Of a DNA stretch of 64,000 bases, positions 34,386 through 44,641 are shown in pieces. Below the pieces are notes generated by a model that made no database searches, was not told the DNA's origin, and saw nothing but the letters and a program-made list of their open reading frames with translations. Source of the stretch: Paracoccaceae bacterium (GTDB lineage: Bacteria > Pseudomonadota > Alphaproteobacteria > Rhodobacterales > Rhodobacteraceae); the NCBI GenBank assembly GCA_902602765.1, contig CACKSH010000002.1, positions 117,420 to 181,419 on the forward strand. The letters run 5' to 3'. A program made the translations under genes and the position numbers. Positions within the stretch are counted from its first letter, which is position 1; each line of letters begins with the position of its first letter.

Positions 34386-34886
34386 ATACTCATCGCATAA
34401 ATCGAATCTTTTCAAAATGCAATTCTGACCGTTTTGATTTTCACACTGCGCGTATTCGTAAAAACCTAAAGTATCATAGAATTTAATGGCTTCTTTGTTA
34501 ACAGAGCTTATTGTAGCGCTTATTGAGCGCATCTTTATTTTACTTGCATATGATTTAGTAGCACCAAAAAGTTTTTTCCCAGCACCAAGTCTTCGAGCAG
34601 TTTTGCTTATATAAGTAGCAATAAGCCCCCAATTCGATGGCAGCTTATCAATTCCCAACCAATTAGGATCTGACCATTCAAGAAATTGAAAGCCAATAAT
34701 CGAGTCACCTTGGACAGCTACATGACTGCAAATAGCAAATCGATTTTTAAAGAAATACTTTTCAAATTCCATTGCCGTAAAAATACGATTCTGCAGCGTA
34801 CTTCCACCCTCAATAATAATATTATTTAATAAATTAGACATTTCAATGATATCGTTGGAACCAGCGATTCGAACAGAAAATGGCAT
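34362..34886 (-). CDS. GNAT-family N-acetyltransferase
   Basis: A small soluble acetyltransferase. The acetyl-CoA binding region is YISKTARRLGAGKKLFGATKSYA, a variant of the RxxGxG/A loop, followed by SISATISSVNKEAIKFYDTLGFYEYAQ, the standard beta5-alpha5 segment with the Tyr at the end. I start at MPFSVRIAGSND (34886), because its ATG overlaps the stop of the HD gene (TAATG); the track start at 34913 lies inside that gene. This gives 174 residues. The substrate is unknown. Its end overlaps the regA end by 24 bases. Confidence 0.85.
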   Translation of the reverse strand: MPFSVRIAGSNDIIEMSNLLNNIIIEGGSTLQNRIFTAMEFEKYFFKNRFAICSHVAVQGDSIIGFQFLEWSDPNWLGIDKLPSNWGLIATYISKTARRLGAGKKLFGATKSYASKIKMRSISATISSVNKEAIKFYDTLGFYEYAQCENQNGQNCILKRFDLCDEYLSWTSFR

Positions 34887-35479
34887 TAGATTTGATCCAA
34901 TAGATTTGAACATTTATCTATGTAGTCTTTTCGGACTATAGCGGGTGGCCGGATCTGAATTGAAAATTGGGATAAATAGGACTTATCAAACTTTCCAAAA
35001 AACTTGTCGGCCTCATGTTTTGAAAAACCAGCTATTTCCATTGCTTCTAACCAAGCACTAACTTTATCAGCTTTCTTAATTTTCTTCTTAAGATGAGGAG
35101 AGACTTTTGCAGGCAAACCAAATCTTCTATGAATTGCTGCTGTAAGTTTATCATCTAGATTTTCATACCCGTAACCAACAGCAGCTTTGACAGGTGAAAT
35201 AAGGTCCCCAAGTACGTACTCTGGTGCATCGTGGAGCAGTGCTGCTAATTTAGCCTCTGAATTACTATTTGGGTTTAATTCGCTAAAAATCCTTTCTACT
35301 AGAAGTGAATGCTCAGCTACAGAATAAGGAAAGTCACCATTTGTTTGACCATTCCAACGAGCAACAAAGGACAAACCATGGGCTATGTCCTGAATTTCAA
35401 TATCTACTGGTGTGGGATCTAACAAATCTAATCTGCGGCCAGATAACATTCTTTGCCATGCACGTGCTGGTCTCATCAT
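34886..35479 (-). CDS. HD-domain phosphohydrolase (YfbR-like nucleotidase family)
   Basis: A 197-residue metal-dependent phosphohydrolase. The HD motif is complete: a His in YSVAEHSLLVERIF, then LAALLHDAPEYVLGDLISPVKAAV with the His-Asp pair, and an Asp in KKIKKADKVSAWLEAMEIAGF. The LLHDAPEY...DxxSPxK pattern matches proteins related to 5'-deoxynucleotidase YfbR, so dNMP hydrolysis is likely but not proven. It begins MMRPARAWQRMLSGRRLDLLDP, an N-terminus common to bacterial homologues. Its stop overlaps the acetyltransferase start by one base. Confidence 0.88.
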   Translation of the reverse strand: MMRPARAWQRMLSGRRLDLLDPTPVDIEIQDIAHGLSFVARWNGQTNGDFPYSVAEHSLLVERIFSELNPNSNSEAKLAALLHDAPEYVLGDLISPVKAAVGYGYENLDDKLTAAIHRRFGLPAKVSPHLKKKIKKADKVSAWLEAMEIAGFSKHEADKFFGKFDKSYLSQFSIQIRPPAIVRKDYIDKCSNLLDQI

Positions 35480-35591
35480 TCCGCCTTCAAAAAAAGTATT
35501 TTCATCGATATTTTAAATACTTTAAACAATTTATTGATTAATTGCAGCCTTGTTTTAGTTGTGATAGCAGACGATAAAACGGAGTTTAAAA

Positions 35592-36980
35592 ATGGCCACT
35601 GATTACATAGTAAAAGATATCTCACTTGCAGAGTTTGGACGACGTGAACTCGATATAGCAGAGACAGAAATGCCAGGCCTAATAGCTCTCCGCAAAGAAT
35701 ACGGTAATTCTAAACCTCTCAAGGGAGCTAGAATTGTTGGTTCTTTGCATATGACGATACAAACTGCTGTTTTAATCGAAACATTAGCAGCTTTAGGTGC
35801 GGATGTAAGATGGGCATCTTGCAATATATTTTCCACGCAAGATCATGCGGCCGCGGCAGTTGCAAAAACTGGTATCCCTGTTTTTGCGATTAAGGGTCAA
35901 TCCTTAGAAGAACATTGGGATTACTTGGACCAATCATTTCAATTCGAAAATGGCCCTAATATGATTTTGGATGATGGCGGTGATGCGACACTTTATGTTC
36001 TTCTGGGTGCGAGGGCTGAGGCTGGCGAAGAGATACTTGCTGTCCCACAATCAGAAGAAGAAGAAGTCATAAAAGTACAAATCTATAAGAGAATTAAGAA
36101 GTCCCCTGGTTGGTTCACTAAAACCAGAGACAATATACGTGGTGTATCAGAAGAAACGACAACCGGAGTGCATAGACTTTATGAGCTCGTGAAAAATGGG
36201 CAACTCCCTTTTCCAGCTATTAACGTAAATGACTCTGTAACAAAGTCTAAGTTCGACAACAAATACGGATGCAAAGAGTCTTTGGTGGACGGCATTCGTA
36301 GAGCCACAGATACAATGATGGCTGGAAAAACAGCTGTTGTGTGTGGTTATGGCGACGTTGGCAAGGGCTCTTCTGCATCACTGCGAGGCGCAGGAGCACG
36401 CGTTAAAGTCACAGAGGTTGATCCAATTTGCGCATTACAAGCCGCAATGGATGGCTTTGAAGTTGTTGTCCTGGAGGATGTGGTCTCGGATGCAGATATT
36501 TTTATAACAACGACAGGAAACAAAGATGTCATTCGTTTAGAGCATATGAGAGAAATGAAAGATATGGCCATTGTTGGAAATATTGGGCATTTTGATAACG
36601 AAATTCAAGTTTCAAGCCTGCGCAACCACAAGTGGACAAACATTAAAGAACAAGTTGACATGATAGAAATGCCAAATGGCAATAGACTTATCCTTTTATC
36701 TGAAGGTCGCCTTCTGAACTTAGGAAATGCGACCGGCCATCCATCGTTTGTTATGTCTGCATCCTTTACTAATCAAGTACTTGCACAAATGGAATTATGG
36801 ACAAATAGTAAAAACTATAAAAATGAGGTTTTTATTTTACCCAAGCATCTAGATGAAAAAGTAGCACGACTACATTTGGATAGAATTGGTGTTAAACTAA
36901 CAAAGTTAGCAACGGACCAAGCCGATTATATTGGAGTTACGCCAGAGGGTCCTTATAAACCAGAGCATTATAGATATTAA
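35592..36980 (+). CDS. ahcY: adenosylhomocysteinase
   Basis: Splits S-adenosylhomocysteine into adenosine and homocysteine, removing the inhibitor of methyltransferases. The 462-residue protein has all marks: [19 protein letters not shown], the catalytic region [15 protein letters not shown], the NAD-binding [21 protein letters not shown], and C-terminal YKPEHYRY. A 40-residue insertion after [17 protein letters not shown], present in alphaproteobacterial enzymes, explains the length. CGGAG lies about seven bases before the ATG. I looked for a SAH riboswitch in the 112-base leader and saw none. It stands near regA, as in Rhodobacter relatives. Confidence 0.98.
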   Translation: MATDYIVKDISLAEFGRRELDIAETEMPGLIALRKEYGNSKPLKGARIVGSLHMTIQTAVLIETLAALGADVRWASCNIFSTQDHAAAAVAKTGIPVFAIKGQSLEEHWDYLDQSFQFENGPNMILDDGGDATLYVLLGARAEAGEEILAVPQSEEEEVIKVQIYKRIKKSPGWFTKTRDNIRGVSEETTTGVHRLYELVKNGQLPFPAINVNDSVTKSKFDNKYGCKESLVDGIRRATDTMMAGKTAVVCGYGDVGKGSSASLRGAGARVKVTEVDPICALQAAMDGFEVVVLEDVVSDADIFITTTGNKDVIRLEHMREMKDMAIVGNIGHFDNEIQVSSLRNHKWTNIKEQVDMIEMPNGNRLILLSEGRLLNLGNATGHPSFVMSASFTNQVLAQMELWTNSKNYKNEVFILPKHLDEKVARLHLDRIGVKLTKLATDQADYIGVTPEGPYKPEHYRY

Positions 36981-36987
36981 CTAAGAT

Positions 36988-37947
36988 TTATTCTTGCCTT
37001 TGCGGCCTGGATAAAAGGTTTTGGATCGCGTGCGTCAAAGAAATCTTACCTAAAACAAGGTTATTAATAACAGCCATCACTGGCGTATCTACCTCGAACT
37101 CTTTTGCCTTTAAAACTATCGCACTAGAAGTACTAACACCCTCAACAGTGATATTTTTATCAAAAGACTGCTGTTTTCCAAGTGCAAGACCATATTGATA
37201 GTTTCTAGATTCGGAGGACATGCACGTTAAACTTAAATCTCCTAATCCAGACAATCCGAATAGTGTCTCCGGCTTAGCGCCAAAATAAGGTGCAATATTA
37301 ACAATTTCAGAATAACCACGGGTCATCAGTGCGGCACGAGAACTACTCCCATAGCCAGCACCAATAGTGACCCCACATCCAATAGCAATAACATTCTTCA
37401 ACGCCCCGCCAAGTTCTGCTCCTATTGGATCATTAGACCAATAAAGTCTTAATATCTCTGTACCTAATTCTTTTTGAATATATTTTGCCAAACCTTCTAT
37501 CTTAGAAGCGATAGTAAGAGCGGTTGGAAAACCTGATGCTAAATCAGAAGCAAAGCTTGGGCCAGTTAATACAGCTGTCTTTTCTGATGCTATTTCAAGA
37601 ATTGCGGTTGGACCCAAACCAGAGGAGACTTCAAACCCTTTACAACAAGCTACTAATATCTTTCCCTTCAAAATTGATCCATGCATCTCCACCAAAGACC
37701 TTAACTGTTGCATGGGTACGGCAATCAATACTATTGAGCAGTCCTTAATTTCAGCAATATCATTAGTCGCTATGATCTGTTCAGGCAGAATGTAGCCAGG
37801 CAATCTGAGCCGGTTTTCTCTTGCTTCCTGAATAGATTTTACTGTACCGTGATTTAGGGTCCAAAGTTTTAGCTTTTTATTTGGGGTTGATAAGGCAATC
37901 GACAGAGAAGTTCCAAAAGCCCCAGCCCCAATAATTCCCACAGTCAT
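36988..37947 (-). CDS. gpsA: glycerol-3-phosphate dehydrogenase [NAD(P)+]
   Basis: Reduces dihydroxyacetone phosphate to sn-glycerol-3-phosphate for phospholipid synthesis. The N-terminus [18 protein letters not shown] is the Rossmann motif, [20 protein letters not shown] is the conserved catalytic-domain entry, and [35 protein letters not shown] contains the catalytic Lys. [23 protein letters not shown] completes the signature. The length of 319 residues is normal. Its ATG overlaps the tsaD stop by four bases, so the two are translationally coupled. It is convergent with ahcY, seven bases away. Confidence 0.97.
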   Translation of the reverse strand: MTVGIIGAGAFGTSLSIALSTPNKKLKLWTLNHGTVKSIQEARENRLRLPGYILPEQIIATNDIAEIKDCSIVLIAVPMQQLRSLVEMHGSILKGKILVACCKGFEVSSGLGPTAILEIASEKTAVLTGPSFASDLASGFPTALTIASKIEGLAKYIQKELGTEILRLYWSNDPIGAELGGALKNVIAIGCGVTIGAGYGSSSRAALMTRGYSEIVNIAPYFGAKPETLFGLSGLGDLSLTCMSSESRNYQYGLALGKQQSFDKNITVEGVSTSSAIVLKAKEFEVDTPVMAVINNLVLGKISLTHAIQNLLSRPQRQE

Positions 37948-39053
37948 GCTTTAGCCCCTCTTTTTCCACTGCCCAGCATAGGTGGTTTTTTTTCGTCGAG
38001 TGGCCAACGAGATCTCGGTGATAAAGTATAATCATCCTCCTGCCCAAGATCATAAAGCTCTCCCGCAGCATGTGCTATCATAGCTGCATTATCAGTACAA
38101 AGTTCAAGCGGTGGTGCAGTAAAGTTAATTTCTAAACCATTGCAAAGTGACAGTAAATTCGAACGTATTTTTTTGTTTGCAGCCACTCCACCTACAATTG
38201 CAAAAGTTTTTATGTCTGAAATTTTTTTTCTCACTTCAACTATTGCTCTCTTTGATTTTTCCACTAGAACATCAGAGATTGCAGCTTGAAAACTAGCTGC
38301 AAAATCTTTAACATCATGCTCATATAAACCGCCTTGTTGTGTATCTAAATCCTTCAGAGACCTAGATAAAGCAGTCTTCAATCCAGAAAATGACATATCA
38401 CAATCGTTTCGATTGAGGAGAGGTCTGGGAAAATCAAATCGTCCAGAATCACCATTAATAGATGCTTTTTCAATAGATGGACCCCCTGGTTGTTCTAAAC
38501 CAAGAAGACGTGCAGTTTTATCAAAAGCCTCTCCTGGAGCGTCGTCAATAGTGCCACCTATCCGCGAAAATTTATTTGCACATTCAACCTGAATAAATTG
38601 GCAATGACCTCCTGATGCAAGTAAAATTAAATAAGGATATTCTATATTTTCAGTAAGTCTTGGCGTCAGTGCATGACCCGCCAGATGATTAACTCCGACC
38701 AAAGGTAAATTACCACCATACGCTAAGCCTTTAGCACACATCACACCAGCAACCACCCCTCCTATTAAACCTGGGCCAGCAGTAACACCAATTAAATCTA
38801 CATTTTCTAAACTTAATTTTGCTTCTTTAAATGAGTTTTTTACGACAGTATCCACTCTCTCGGCGTGCGCTCTTGCGGCAATCTCTGGAACTACGCCGCC
38901 ATATTTTTCATGCAATGTATTTTGGTTAACGACTACCGATGAAAGTATTTTAGAATTACCATTTTCGTATGATACTATAGCAGCAGCTGTATCATCGCAG
39001 CTACTCTCTATGCCTAAAATTATACGAGCAGATAACTTCAATTTAAATCCCAT
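37944..39053 (-). CDS. tsaD: tRNA N6-adenosine threonylcarbamoyltransferase
   Basis: Transfers threonylcarbamoyl to A37 of ANN-decoding tRNAs. The family start [19 protein letters not shown] is at residues 12-30. The metal-binding histidines are in [15 protein letters not shown] (about residue 120), followed by [13 protein letters not shown], and the C-terminal Asp lies in [14 protein letters not shown]. At 369 residues it has the standard length. The start at 39053 is the only in-frame Met before the core. It partners with TsaE encoded in this window. It is divergent from hemD, with almost no intergenic space if hemD begins at 39090. Confidence 0.96.
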   Translation of the reverse strand: MGFKLKLSARIILGIESSCDDTAAAIVSYENGNSKILSSVVVNQNTLHEKYGGVVPEIAARAHAERVDTVVKNSFKEAKLSLENVDLIGVTAGPGLIGGVVAGVMCAKGLAYGGNLPLVGVNHLAGHALTPRLTENIEYPYLILLASGGHCQFIQVECANKFSRIGGTIDDAPGEAFDKTARLLGLEQPGGPSIEKASINGDSGRFDFPRPLLNRNDCDMSFSGLKTALSRSLKDLDTQQGGLYEHDVKDFAASFQAAISDVLVEKSKRAIVEVRKKISDIKTFAIVGGVAANKKIRSNLLSLCNGLEINFTAPPLELCTDNAAMIAHAAGELYDLGQEDDYTLSPRSRWPLDEKKPPMLGSGKRGAKA

Positions 39054-39089
39054 TGTGTGAAAGTTTCAGGCCAGTTACCATTACAGTAT

Positions 39090-39812
39090 ATGACATACAA
39101 CGAATTAAAACCTAAATTGATTATAACAAGGCCTGCAGACGCAGCCAATCTGTTCGCTTCTTTTTTTGAGAAAGAACTAAAAAAAGATCAAATTATAATA
39201 TCACCATTGCTTGAGATAAAATTTTTTAAAAGGCCGAAGACTTTAAAACAAACCCACTGCCTAATTTTCACATCTTCTAACGGGGTAAAAGCCGCAGGGC
39301 AGGCCGCGAATAATAATATAAAGGCTTTATGTGTCGGAAATAGAACGACAAACCTTGCGTCTTCTCTGGGTTATTCCGCTGAAAAAATTGGCGACAATGT
39401 TGAGCAACTTTTAAAAATACTTTGCAAAGGTGAAAAAATTGCTAGCGAAATCCTCCATATTCACGGAAAATATACAAAGGGCGACCTTGTAAATCAGTTA
39501 AGAGACGCAGGGTTCTTGTGTAACGAATGGATAGGATATGACCAAGTTGCGCAAAACCTATCAATTCCCGCTTTGAGTGCATTTGAAAACGGAGATAAAA
39601 CAATTTTACCAATTTTTTCAGAACGCACCGCTCTTTTGCTGAAGAAGCAAATTCCCACGCTTGATAGGTCTCATATAATTGCTATAAGTTCAGCAGTGGC
39701 AAATGTATTTTTGAATGTCAGAGCAGCTTCAGTTAGTGAAGCACAAACACCAGATTTAGCAGGAATGAAATCTTTAACCAAAAAGGTTCTTCAAAACGTG
39801 TTGCTTGAGTAA
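39090..39812 (+). CDS. hemD: uroporphyrinogen-III synthase
   Basis: Closes hydroxymethylbilane to uroporphyrinogen III for haem. The family is poorly conserved, but the start PKLIITRPADAANLFASFFEKEL, the middle CLIFTSSNGVKAAGQAA and the C-terminal half RSHIIAISSAVANVF fit two Rossmann-like lobes. I start at MTYNELKPKLIITRP (39090); the track's GTG at 39057 adds eleven residues before the first strand. This gives 240 residues, close to the usual 240-260. hemC, often a neighbour, is not in this window. The gene is followed by the mitofilin-like and HemY genes, an arrangement I associate with Rhodobacterales. Confidence 0.88.
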   Translation: MTYNELKPKLIITRPADAANLFASFFEKELKKDQIIISPLLEIKFFKRPKTLKQTHCLIFTSSNGVKAAGQAANNNIKALCVGNRTTNLASSLGYSAEKIGDNVEQLLKILCKGEKIASEILHIHGKYTKGDLVNQLRDAGFLCNEWIGYDQVAQNLSIPALSAFENGDKTILPIFSERTALLLKKQIPTLDRSHIIAISSAVANVFLNVRAASVSEAQTPDLAGMKSLTKKVLQNVLLE

Positions 39813-39865
39813 TTAATTTCAAAGGATTAGCTTGCTACCAACGAACATTTTTATTTAGGTAAAAA

Positions 39866-40918
39866 ATGACAGACAATAAAAAAGCCACATTAGAAAATAA
39901 TAAAGCTAAAGTGGAAAAATCTAAATCAGATAAAAAAGAATATTCAAACAAACCGCCAAGTGATCATGTTGTTGATAATCCATATAAAGCTATTATAAAA
40001 AACGCCCTCATACCCATTTTATTTGGCGCTATCGTGGGAGCAGCCGTAAGCTTTCTACTCAGCATCAATATCGTCCCAAGATTACCTTTATGGAATGAAT
40101 TAAAAGAGGCTCAGGAAAAGTCTGCCGTTAATTTCGACAATATATCTAAGCAAATGAATGAGCTTAAAATAATGGTTGCTAAGATCAATAGTGATATCCC
40201 AGAAGAGGTCGATATACTCCCAATTGTCAATGAGTTAGGAGAATTGAGCAAGAAAGTTCAAATAATTGAAAAATATGATTTTTCACAGTCCGATGTTAGT
40301 ATAAAAAAAATAGAAGCGCTCGTTGATGATAAAATTAAAATGTTGGAAGAGGATATTTATTTATTAGGCACAAAAATTGAAAAAAATGTGCCCATGAATA
40401 TGCCGAGCACTAATGAAAATGCCAATGTTTCTCTTAATGAAGCATTGGTGTCCATGCAAAATGCAATAACGACGGGTTTACCTTTCCAAAAAACTTTAAC
40501 AGACTATGAAATGGCTAGTGGTAGAGAAGCGCCCCCTATTATAAAGATTTGGTCAAAAACTGGAGTGACTACACAATTTAATTTACTCCAAACCTTTCCC
40601 GAGTACGCACGAAACCTTTTACAAATTGAGCATGATAATCACTTTACAAATGAAGAAAGTGGGCTGGGAATTATAAAATTTTTAAAAAAATTCGTAAAAA
40701 CAAGATCAACGAGCCCACAAGTAGGAACCAGTAATGACGCGATTTTGTCGAGAGCCGAACATTCATTGAAAAATGGAGATATTGAAAAGGCATTAAAAGA
40801 GCTAGACCGGCTACCGTTAGACTTACAGAATGAAATGAGGGATTGGTACAAGAAAGCAAAAAATCACTTAGAGATTAATAACGCTATGAATGAATTAATC
40901 TATTTTCATACAGATTAG
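39866..40918 (+). CDS. mitofilin/Mic60-like inner-membrane protein
   Basis: A 350-residue protein with a charged cytoplasmic head (about 45 residues rich in Lys and Asp), one membrane helix (NALIPILFGAIVGAAVSFLLSI), a long coiled coil (KEAQEKSAVNFDNISKQMNELKIMVAKIN onward) and a C-terminal helical domain ending EHSLKNGDIEKALKELDRLPLDLQNEMRDWYKKAKNHLEI. This plan and the C-terminal motif correspond to alphaproteobacterial Mic60, the ancestor of the mitochondrial cristae-shaping protein. It lies between hemD and hemY. It probably shapes or tethers the inner membrane and is unlikely to act in haem synthesis itself. Confidence 0.85.
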   Translation: MTDNKKATLENNKAKVEKSKSDKKEYSNKPPSDHVVDNPYKAIIKNALIPILFGAIVGAAVSFLLSINIVPRLPLWNELKEAQEKSAVNFDNISKQMNELKIMVAKINSDIPEEVDILPIVNELGELSKKVQIIEKYDFSQSDVSIKKIEALVDDKIKMLEEDIYLLGTKIEKNVPMNMPSTNENANVSLNEALVSMQNAITTGLPFQKTLTDYEMASGREAPPIIKIWSKTGVTTQFNLLQTFPEYARNLLQIEHDNHFTNEESGLGIIKFLKKFVKTRSTSPQVGTSNDAILSRAEHSLKNGDIEKALKELDRLPLDLQNEMRDWYKKAKNHLEINNAMNELIYFHTD

Positions 40919-40927
40919 GACCCTCAG

Positions 40928-42397
40928 ATGCTGTTATCGCTGTTTAAAATTGTTTTTTTTATTGTGATAATAACCCTTGTTGCGCTTTGCATTACGTATT
41001 TGCTTGATAATGAACAAACTTTTTTGGGCGACGTGTTCATAAATATTGGTACAACTGAATTTATACTCAGCCCTATCCAAACGGTCATTTTTTTGGGATT
41101 AGTTATATTTTTAGCAGTCTTGGTTCTAAAGCTATTATCGCTCTGCCTTGCAATCTTGAGTTTTATTAATGGTGATGAAACTGCTATCTCACGGTATTTC
41201 ACAAGAAATAGAGAAAGAAAGGGCTTTAATGCCCTTTCTGAGGGATTATTGGCACTAGCTTCAGGCGAGGGAGCAACTGCCTTGGCAAAGGCAAATAGAG
41301 CAGAAAAACACCTTAGGAGACCTGAATTAACAAACTTGCTAATAGCCCAGGCTGCAGAACTCTCTGGAGATTTAAAAAAAGCAAATGAGACATATAAAGC
41401 TCTAATTCAAAATCCACGAACTAAGTTTGTTGGCTTACGCGGAATACTTAAGCAGAAATTGGCAGAGGGACATACGGAAATAGCAATTAAAATTGCAAAA
41501 GAAGCCTTTAATATTAAGCCCGCACATACCGAAACACAAGATATTTTATTACAGCTTCAAGCAGAATCAGGAGACTGGAGAGGAGCGCGTAAAACCCTTG
41601 GCACGAAGCTTAAAAAGGGAACCATACCTAGGGACATACACCGACGCCGTGACGCTGTCTTGGCATTAGCAGAGGCTAAGGAGCTGCTTGCTGAAGAGAC
41701 TTCAATAGAAAAACAAGAAGCAGCGATAGAGGCAAACAGATTATCACCAGACCTCGTGCCGGCGGCAGTTCTTGCAGCTCGCGCATACATAAATAGGGAC
41801 AACAATCGTAATGCGAGCCGTATAATCAACAAAGCTTGGCAGTCACAACCACATCCCGACCTAAAGGCAGTTTTCTACGAGATTTACCCAAAGGAAGGTG
41901 ATGAGGATAAACTAAAACGATTACAAAAACTTTGCAGGCTAAACCCAGATCATCTGGAATCAAAAATTTCCCTATCAGAACTGTATTTAAAGCAGGAAAA
42001 TTTTCCTATGGCGCAAAGGGTGCTCAACAAAATTCAGAAAGAGGATCGTGACGCTCGAGTATTAACTCTTATGGCTGTAGCTGAAAGAGGTAAAGGTGGA
42101 GATGACCAAAAGATACGTGACTTATTAAATTTAGCAATTACTGCAAAACGTGCTCCGCAATGGATATGTGAAAAATGTAATACTGTCCATGCAGATTGGG
42201 AACCAATCTGCATAAACTGTGCTGCAGTGGACTCTTTAGAATGGAAAGTACCACCCAAGGACCCAACCGATTTTACTGTAAGCGAAGATTTACTTCCATT
42301 TTTGTCTAATGAGTTGAAGGCTGAAGCTCCTATGAAAGAACAGGCTTCGGAAAAGCTTCCACAAATGCAAGAAAATGAAAAATCAAAATCAAAATGA
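40928..42397 (+). CDS. hemY: HemY-like membrane protein with TPR domain and zinc ribbon
   Basis: A 489-residue protein often annotated as HemY, though its role in haem synthesis is not established (it is not protoporphyrinogen oxidase). Two N-terminal membrane helices (LFKIVFFIVIITLVALCITYLL and IQTVIFLGLVIFLAVLVLKLL) are followed by the HemY-N signature YFTRNRERKGFNALSEGLLALASGEGATALAKANRAE. Helical TPR repeats follow. The C-terminus has a CxxC...CxxC zinc ribbon, WICEKCNTVHADWEPICINC, a feature of Rhodobacterales versions as I remember it. It begins nine bases after the Mic60 gene. Confidence 0.88.
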   Translation: MLLSLFKIVFFIVIITLVALCITYLLDNEQTFLGDVFINIGTTEFILSPIQTVIFLGLVIFLAVLVLKLLSLCLAILSFINGDETAISRYFTRNRERKGFNALSEGLLALASGEGATALAKANRAEKHLRRPELTNLLIAQAAELSGDLKKANETYKALIQNPRTKFVGLRGILKQKLAEGHTEIAIKIAKEAFNIKPAHTETQDILLQLQAESGDWRGARKTLGTKLKKGTIPRDIHRRRDAVLALAEAKELLAEETSIEKQEAAIEANRLSPDLVPAAVLAARAYINRDNNRNASRIINKAWQSQPHPDLKAVFYEIYPKEGDEDKLKRLQKLCRLNPDHLESKISLSELYLKQENFPMAQRVLNKIQKEDRDARVLTLMAVAERGKGGDDQKIRDLLNLAITAKRAPQWICEKCNTVHADWEPICINCAAVDSLEWKVPPKDPTDFTVSEDLLPFLSNELKAEAPMKEQASEKLPQMQENEKSKSK

Positions 42398-42463
42398 ATC
42401 TTGCACTTGCCGATTGTTGCAATGTTACCTAACTAATAATGATAAAATGAAAGAGTAACGCTT

Positions 42464-42748
42464 ATGATGGCAATATATGGACCTTTACGCTTAATATTAG
42501 ATGCAGCTTTTTTTATAATGATTGTACACATTATTTTTAGCTGGCTTATTTCATTCCAGATTTTAAATTTACGCCAACCATTTGTCACGCAGGTTTGGCT
42601 AGGGTTAAATAAACTCTTAGAACCCATCTACACTCCCATAAGAAACGTTTTACCAGATACGAGGCCACTCGATGTAGCTCCACTAGTTGCCTTTGTGATA
42701 CTGATATCTTTAAGAGATTACATTTTGCCGGAATTACTACTAAGATAA
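42464..42748 (+). CDS. YggT-family membrane protein
   Basis: A 94-residue inner-membrane protein with two or three hydrophobic helices. FIMIVHIIFSWLISFQIL followed by NKLLEPIYTPIRNVLPDTRPLDVAPLVAFVILISLRDYILPELL is the family signature, with conserved PIRxxLP and DxxPLVAF. YggT proteins are linked to osmotic stress and cell division but have no proven activity. The start with two Met residues is supported by AAAGAG eight bases before. It stands alone between hemY and yaaA on the plus strand. Confidence 0.92.
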   Translation: MMAIYGPLRLILDAAFFIMIVHIIFSWLISFQILNLRQPFVTQVWLGLNKLLEPIYTPIRNVLPDTRPLDVAPLVAFVILISLRDYILPELLLR

Positions 42749-42868
42749 CTCAACGTGTTAATTTTGATTGTTCATTTTTGATTATCAGACGTTAGAATTA
42801 GTTTGACCAGAAAACTGGACGTATTGATTAAAGAGAACTAAATATTCTTTATAAATTTTGGAGATTGA

Positions 42869-43621
42869 ATGTTAGTAGTTGTATCACCAGCAAAAAAACT
42901 TGATATGTCACCAATTGATACAGAGGTGACGTCAGTGCCTTTATTTTCAGACGAAGCAAATGATCTGGCTAAAGTGGCATTAAATCTTGGAAAAGATGGA
43001 CTAATTTCCGCGATGAAAATTAGTGAAAAATTAGCTGATTTAAATTTAGAACGATTTAAATCTTTTGGTCATCAAAATAAAAAAGCTGCTGTTTTTGCTT
43101 TTGCTGGTGACACGTACCAAGGTTTTGATGCCACATCTTTAAGTTCCGATGGATTGCGTTGGGCGCAAGATCATCTCCGTATTTTATCAGGTTTGTACGG
43201 CATTCTTCGGCCTTTAGACGAAATTGAGCCATATCGACTTGAAATGGGAAGCAAATTTTATATTAGTGGTAAAACATCGCTTCACGATTTTTGGAAGGGT
43301 CGAATATCGGAAGTCCTCAATCAAACAGCCAAAGAAACAAATTCTGGATTCCTGGTTAATTGCGCTAGCCAAGAATATTTTGGCTCTGTGGCACTAGATA
43401 TATTAAATATCAAAGTTATAACTCCATTTTTTTATGAAAATACAGATAATGGCATAAAAATTATCAGTTTTTATGCAAAAAAAGCCCGAGGGGCAATGGC
43501 CCGTTACATTATGGAAAATCGACTAAGTGATCCAAATTCATTGTTGGAATTTGACTTAGGAGGTTATAAATATCAGCCTGAAAAATCTACACTAGAGTCC
43601 CCTATTTTTCTAAGAGATTAA
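42869..43621 (+). CDS. yaaA: peroxide stress protein YaaA
   Basis: A 250-residue DNA-binding-fold protein that limits free iron during hydrogen peroxide stress in E. coli, where it belongs to the OxyR regulon. The family opening MLVVVSPAKKLDMSP is exact, followed by LNLERFKSFGHQNKKAAVFAFAGDTYQGFDA and the conserved LSGLYGILRPLDEIEPYRLEMGSK. FYAKKARGAMARYIMENRL near the C-terminus is also typical. GGAG lies seven bases before the ATG. A 120-base AT-rich leader precedes it, in which I do not identify an OxyR site. Confidence 0.95.
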   Translation: MLVVVSPAKKLDMSPIDTEVTSVPLFSDEANDLAKVALNLGKDGLISAMKISEKLADLNLERFKSFGHQNKKAAVFAFAGDTYQGFDATSLSSDGLRWAQDHLRILSGLYGILRPLDEIEPYRLEMGSKFYISGKTSLHDFWKGRISEVLNQTAKETNSGFLVNCASQEYFGSVALDILNIKVITPFFYENTDNGIKIISFYAKKARGAMARYIMENRLSDPNSLLEFDLGGYKYQPEKSTLESPIFLRD

Positions 43622-43685
43622 CAGTATCTTTAAATGTTAGGTACCCACATCGTGGAATTAAGCTAAAATTTAAAAGGATAATATT

Positions 43686-44606
43686 ATGTCAGTTTTGGTT
43701 TTCGGACATAAATCGCCTGATACAGACTCTACTGGCGCGCCTGTAATTTGGGCCTGGTATTTGAAACATATTCAAAAGACTGATGCGGAACCAATTCTTT
43801 TAGGTCAGCCTAATAGTGAAGCTCTTTTCATGTTAGATTATTGGGGAATAAATATGCCCCGAATAATAGACAAATTAGACGAAGGTAGTTCTGTTATAAT
43901 TGTTGACACAAATAACCCTGATGAACTACCCGATAACATCAACGAATGCGAAATTCAGGGAATTATTGACCACCACAAGCTGATTGGTGGGTTAGAAACA
44001 AACCGCCCTATTGAAGTGATTATCCGCCCATTAGCCTGTACAGCAACAGTAATGATTGACATTATGGGTACTAGCATAGCCCAAATGCCCCGAGCGGTTA
44101 AGGGCGCCGCGTTAAGCTGTATTTTATCAGATACGCTTGCATTCAGAAGCCCAACAACAACAGATTTGGACAAGTCAATCGCCACAAACCTAGCACGGGA
44201 TTTAAACATTGACATAGAGATATTTGCCTCACAGCTCTTCAAGGCAAAGTCTGATATTTCAAAATATACAGACCCTGAGTTAATTTTGATGGACTCAAAG
44301 AAGTACGATGTAGAGGGCAAAAAGCTTCGAATATCCGTAATGGAAACTACCCAACCTGACCAAATCCTTGAAAGAAAAAAATCTTTACTTCAAGCAATGA
44401 AGGATATTGAAGAAAACGAAGGAGTTGATCAAATTTTGTTCTTTGTTATTGATATATTGAATGAAGAGGCAACCCTTTTTGTTCCAAACAAATTAGTTAA
44501 GGAGATTGCTGAAAAGTCATTTGGCAGAAGCTGCATCGAGGATACAGTTGTTTTGCCAGGCGTACTTAGTCGTAAGAAGCAGATAATACCACAGCTCAAA
44601 TTATGA
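43686..44606 (+). CDS. ppaC: manganese-dependent inorganic pyrophosphatase
   Basis: A family II pyrophosphatase of the DHH superfamily, which hydrolyses pyrophosphate to phosphate with Mn2+. Metal ligands are visible: His8, Asp12 and Asp14 in FGHKSPDTDSTGA, an Asp in VDTNNPDEL, and the DHH motif in IIDHHKLIGGL. The C-terminal DHHA2 domain has SVMETTQPDQILERKKSL and GVLSRKKQIIPQL, with the RKK basic loop that binds substrate. Length (306) is normal. It lies between yaaA and the HAD gene. The Mn dependence fits with a Mn importer (sitABCD) in the same window. Confidence 0.95.
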   Translation: MSVLVFGHKSPDTDSTGAPVIWAWYLKHIQKTDAEPILLGQPNSEALFMLDYWGINMPRIIDKLDEGSSVIIVDTNNPDELPDNINECEIQGIIDHHKLIGGLETNRPIEVIIRPLACTATVMIDIMGTSIAQMPRAVKGAALSCILSDTLAFRSPTTTDLDKSIATNLARDLNIDIEIFASQLFKAKSDISKYTDPELILMDSKKYDVEGKKLRISVMETTQPDQILERKKSLLQAMKDIEENEGVDQILFFVIDILNEEATLFVPNKLVKEIAEKSFGRSCIEDTVVLPGVLSRKKQIIPQLKL

Positions 44607-44641
44607 ATTTACTACGAAATGTGGCCAATTAGGTACCGAAA

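Noticed and set aside
35480-35591. Possible SAH or SAM riboswitch before ahcY
   Set aside because: The 112-base leader shows no conserved SAH or SAM-family core or convincing stems.
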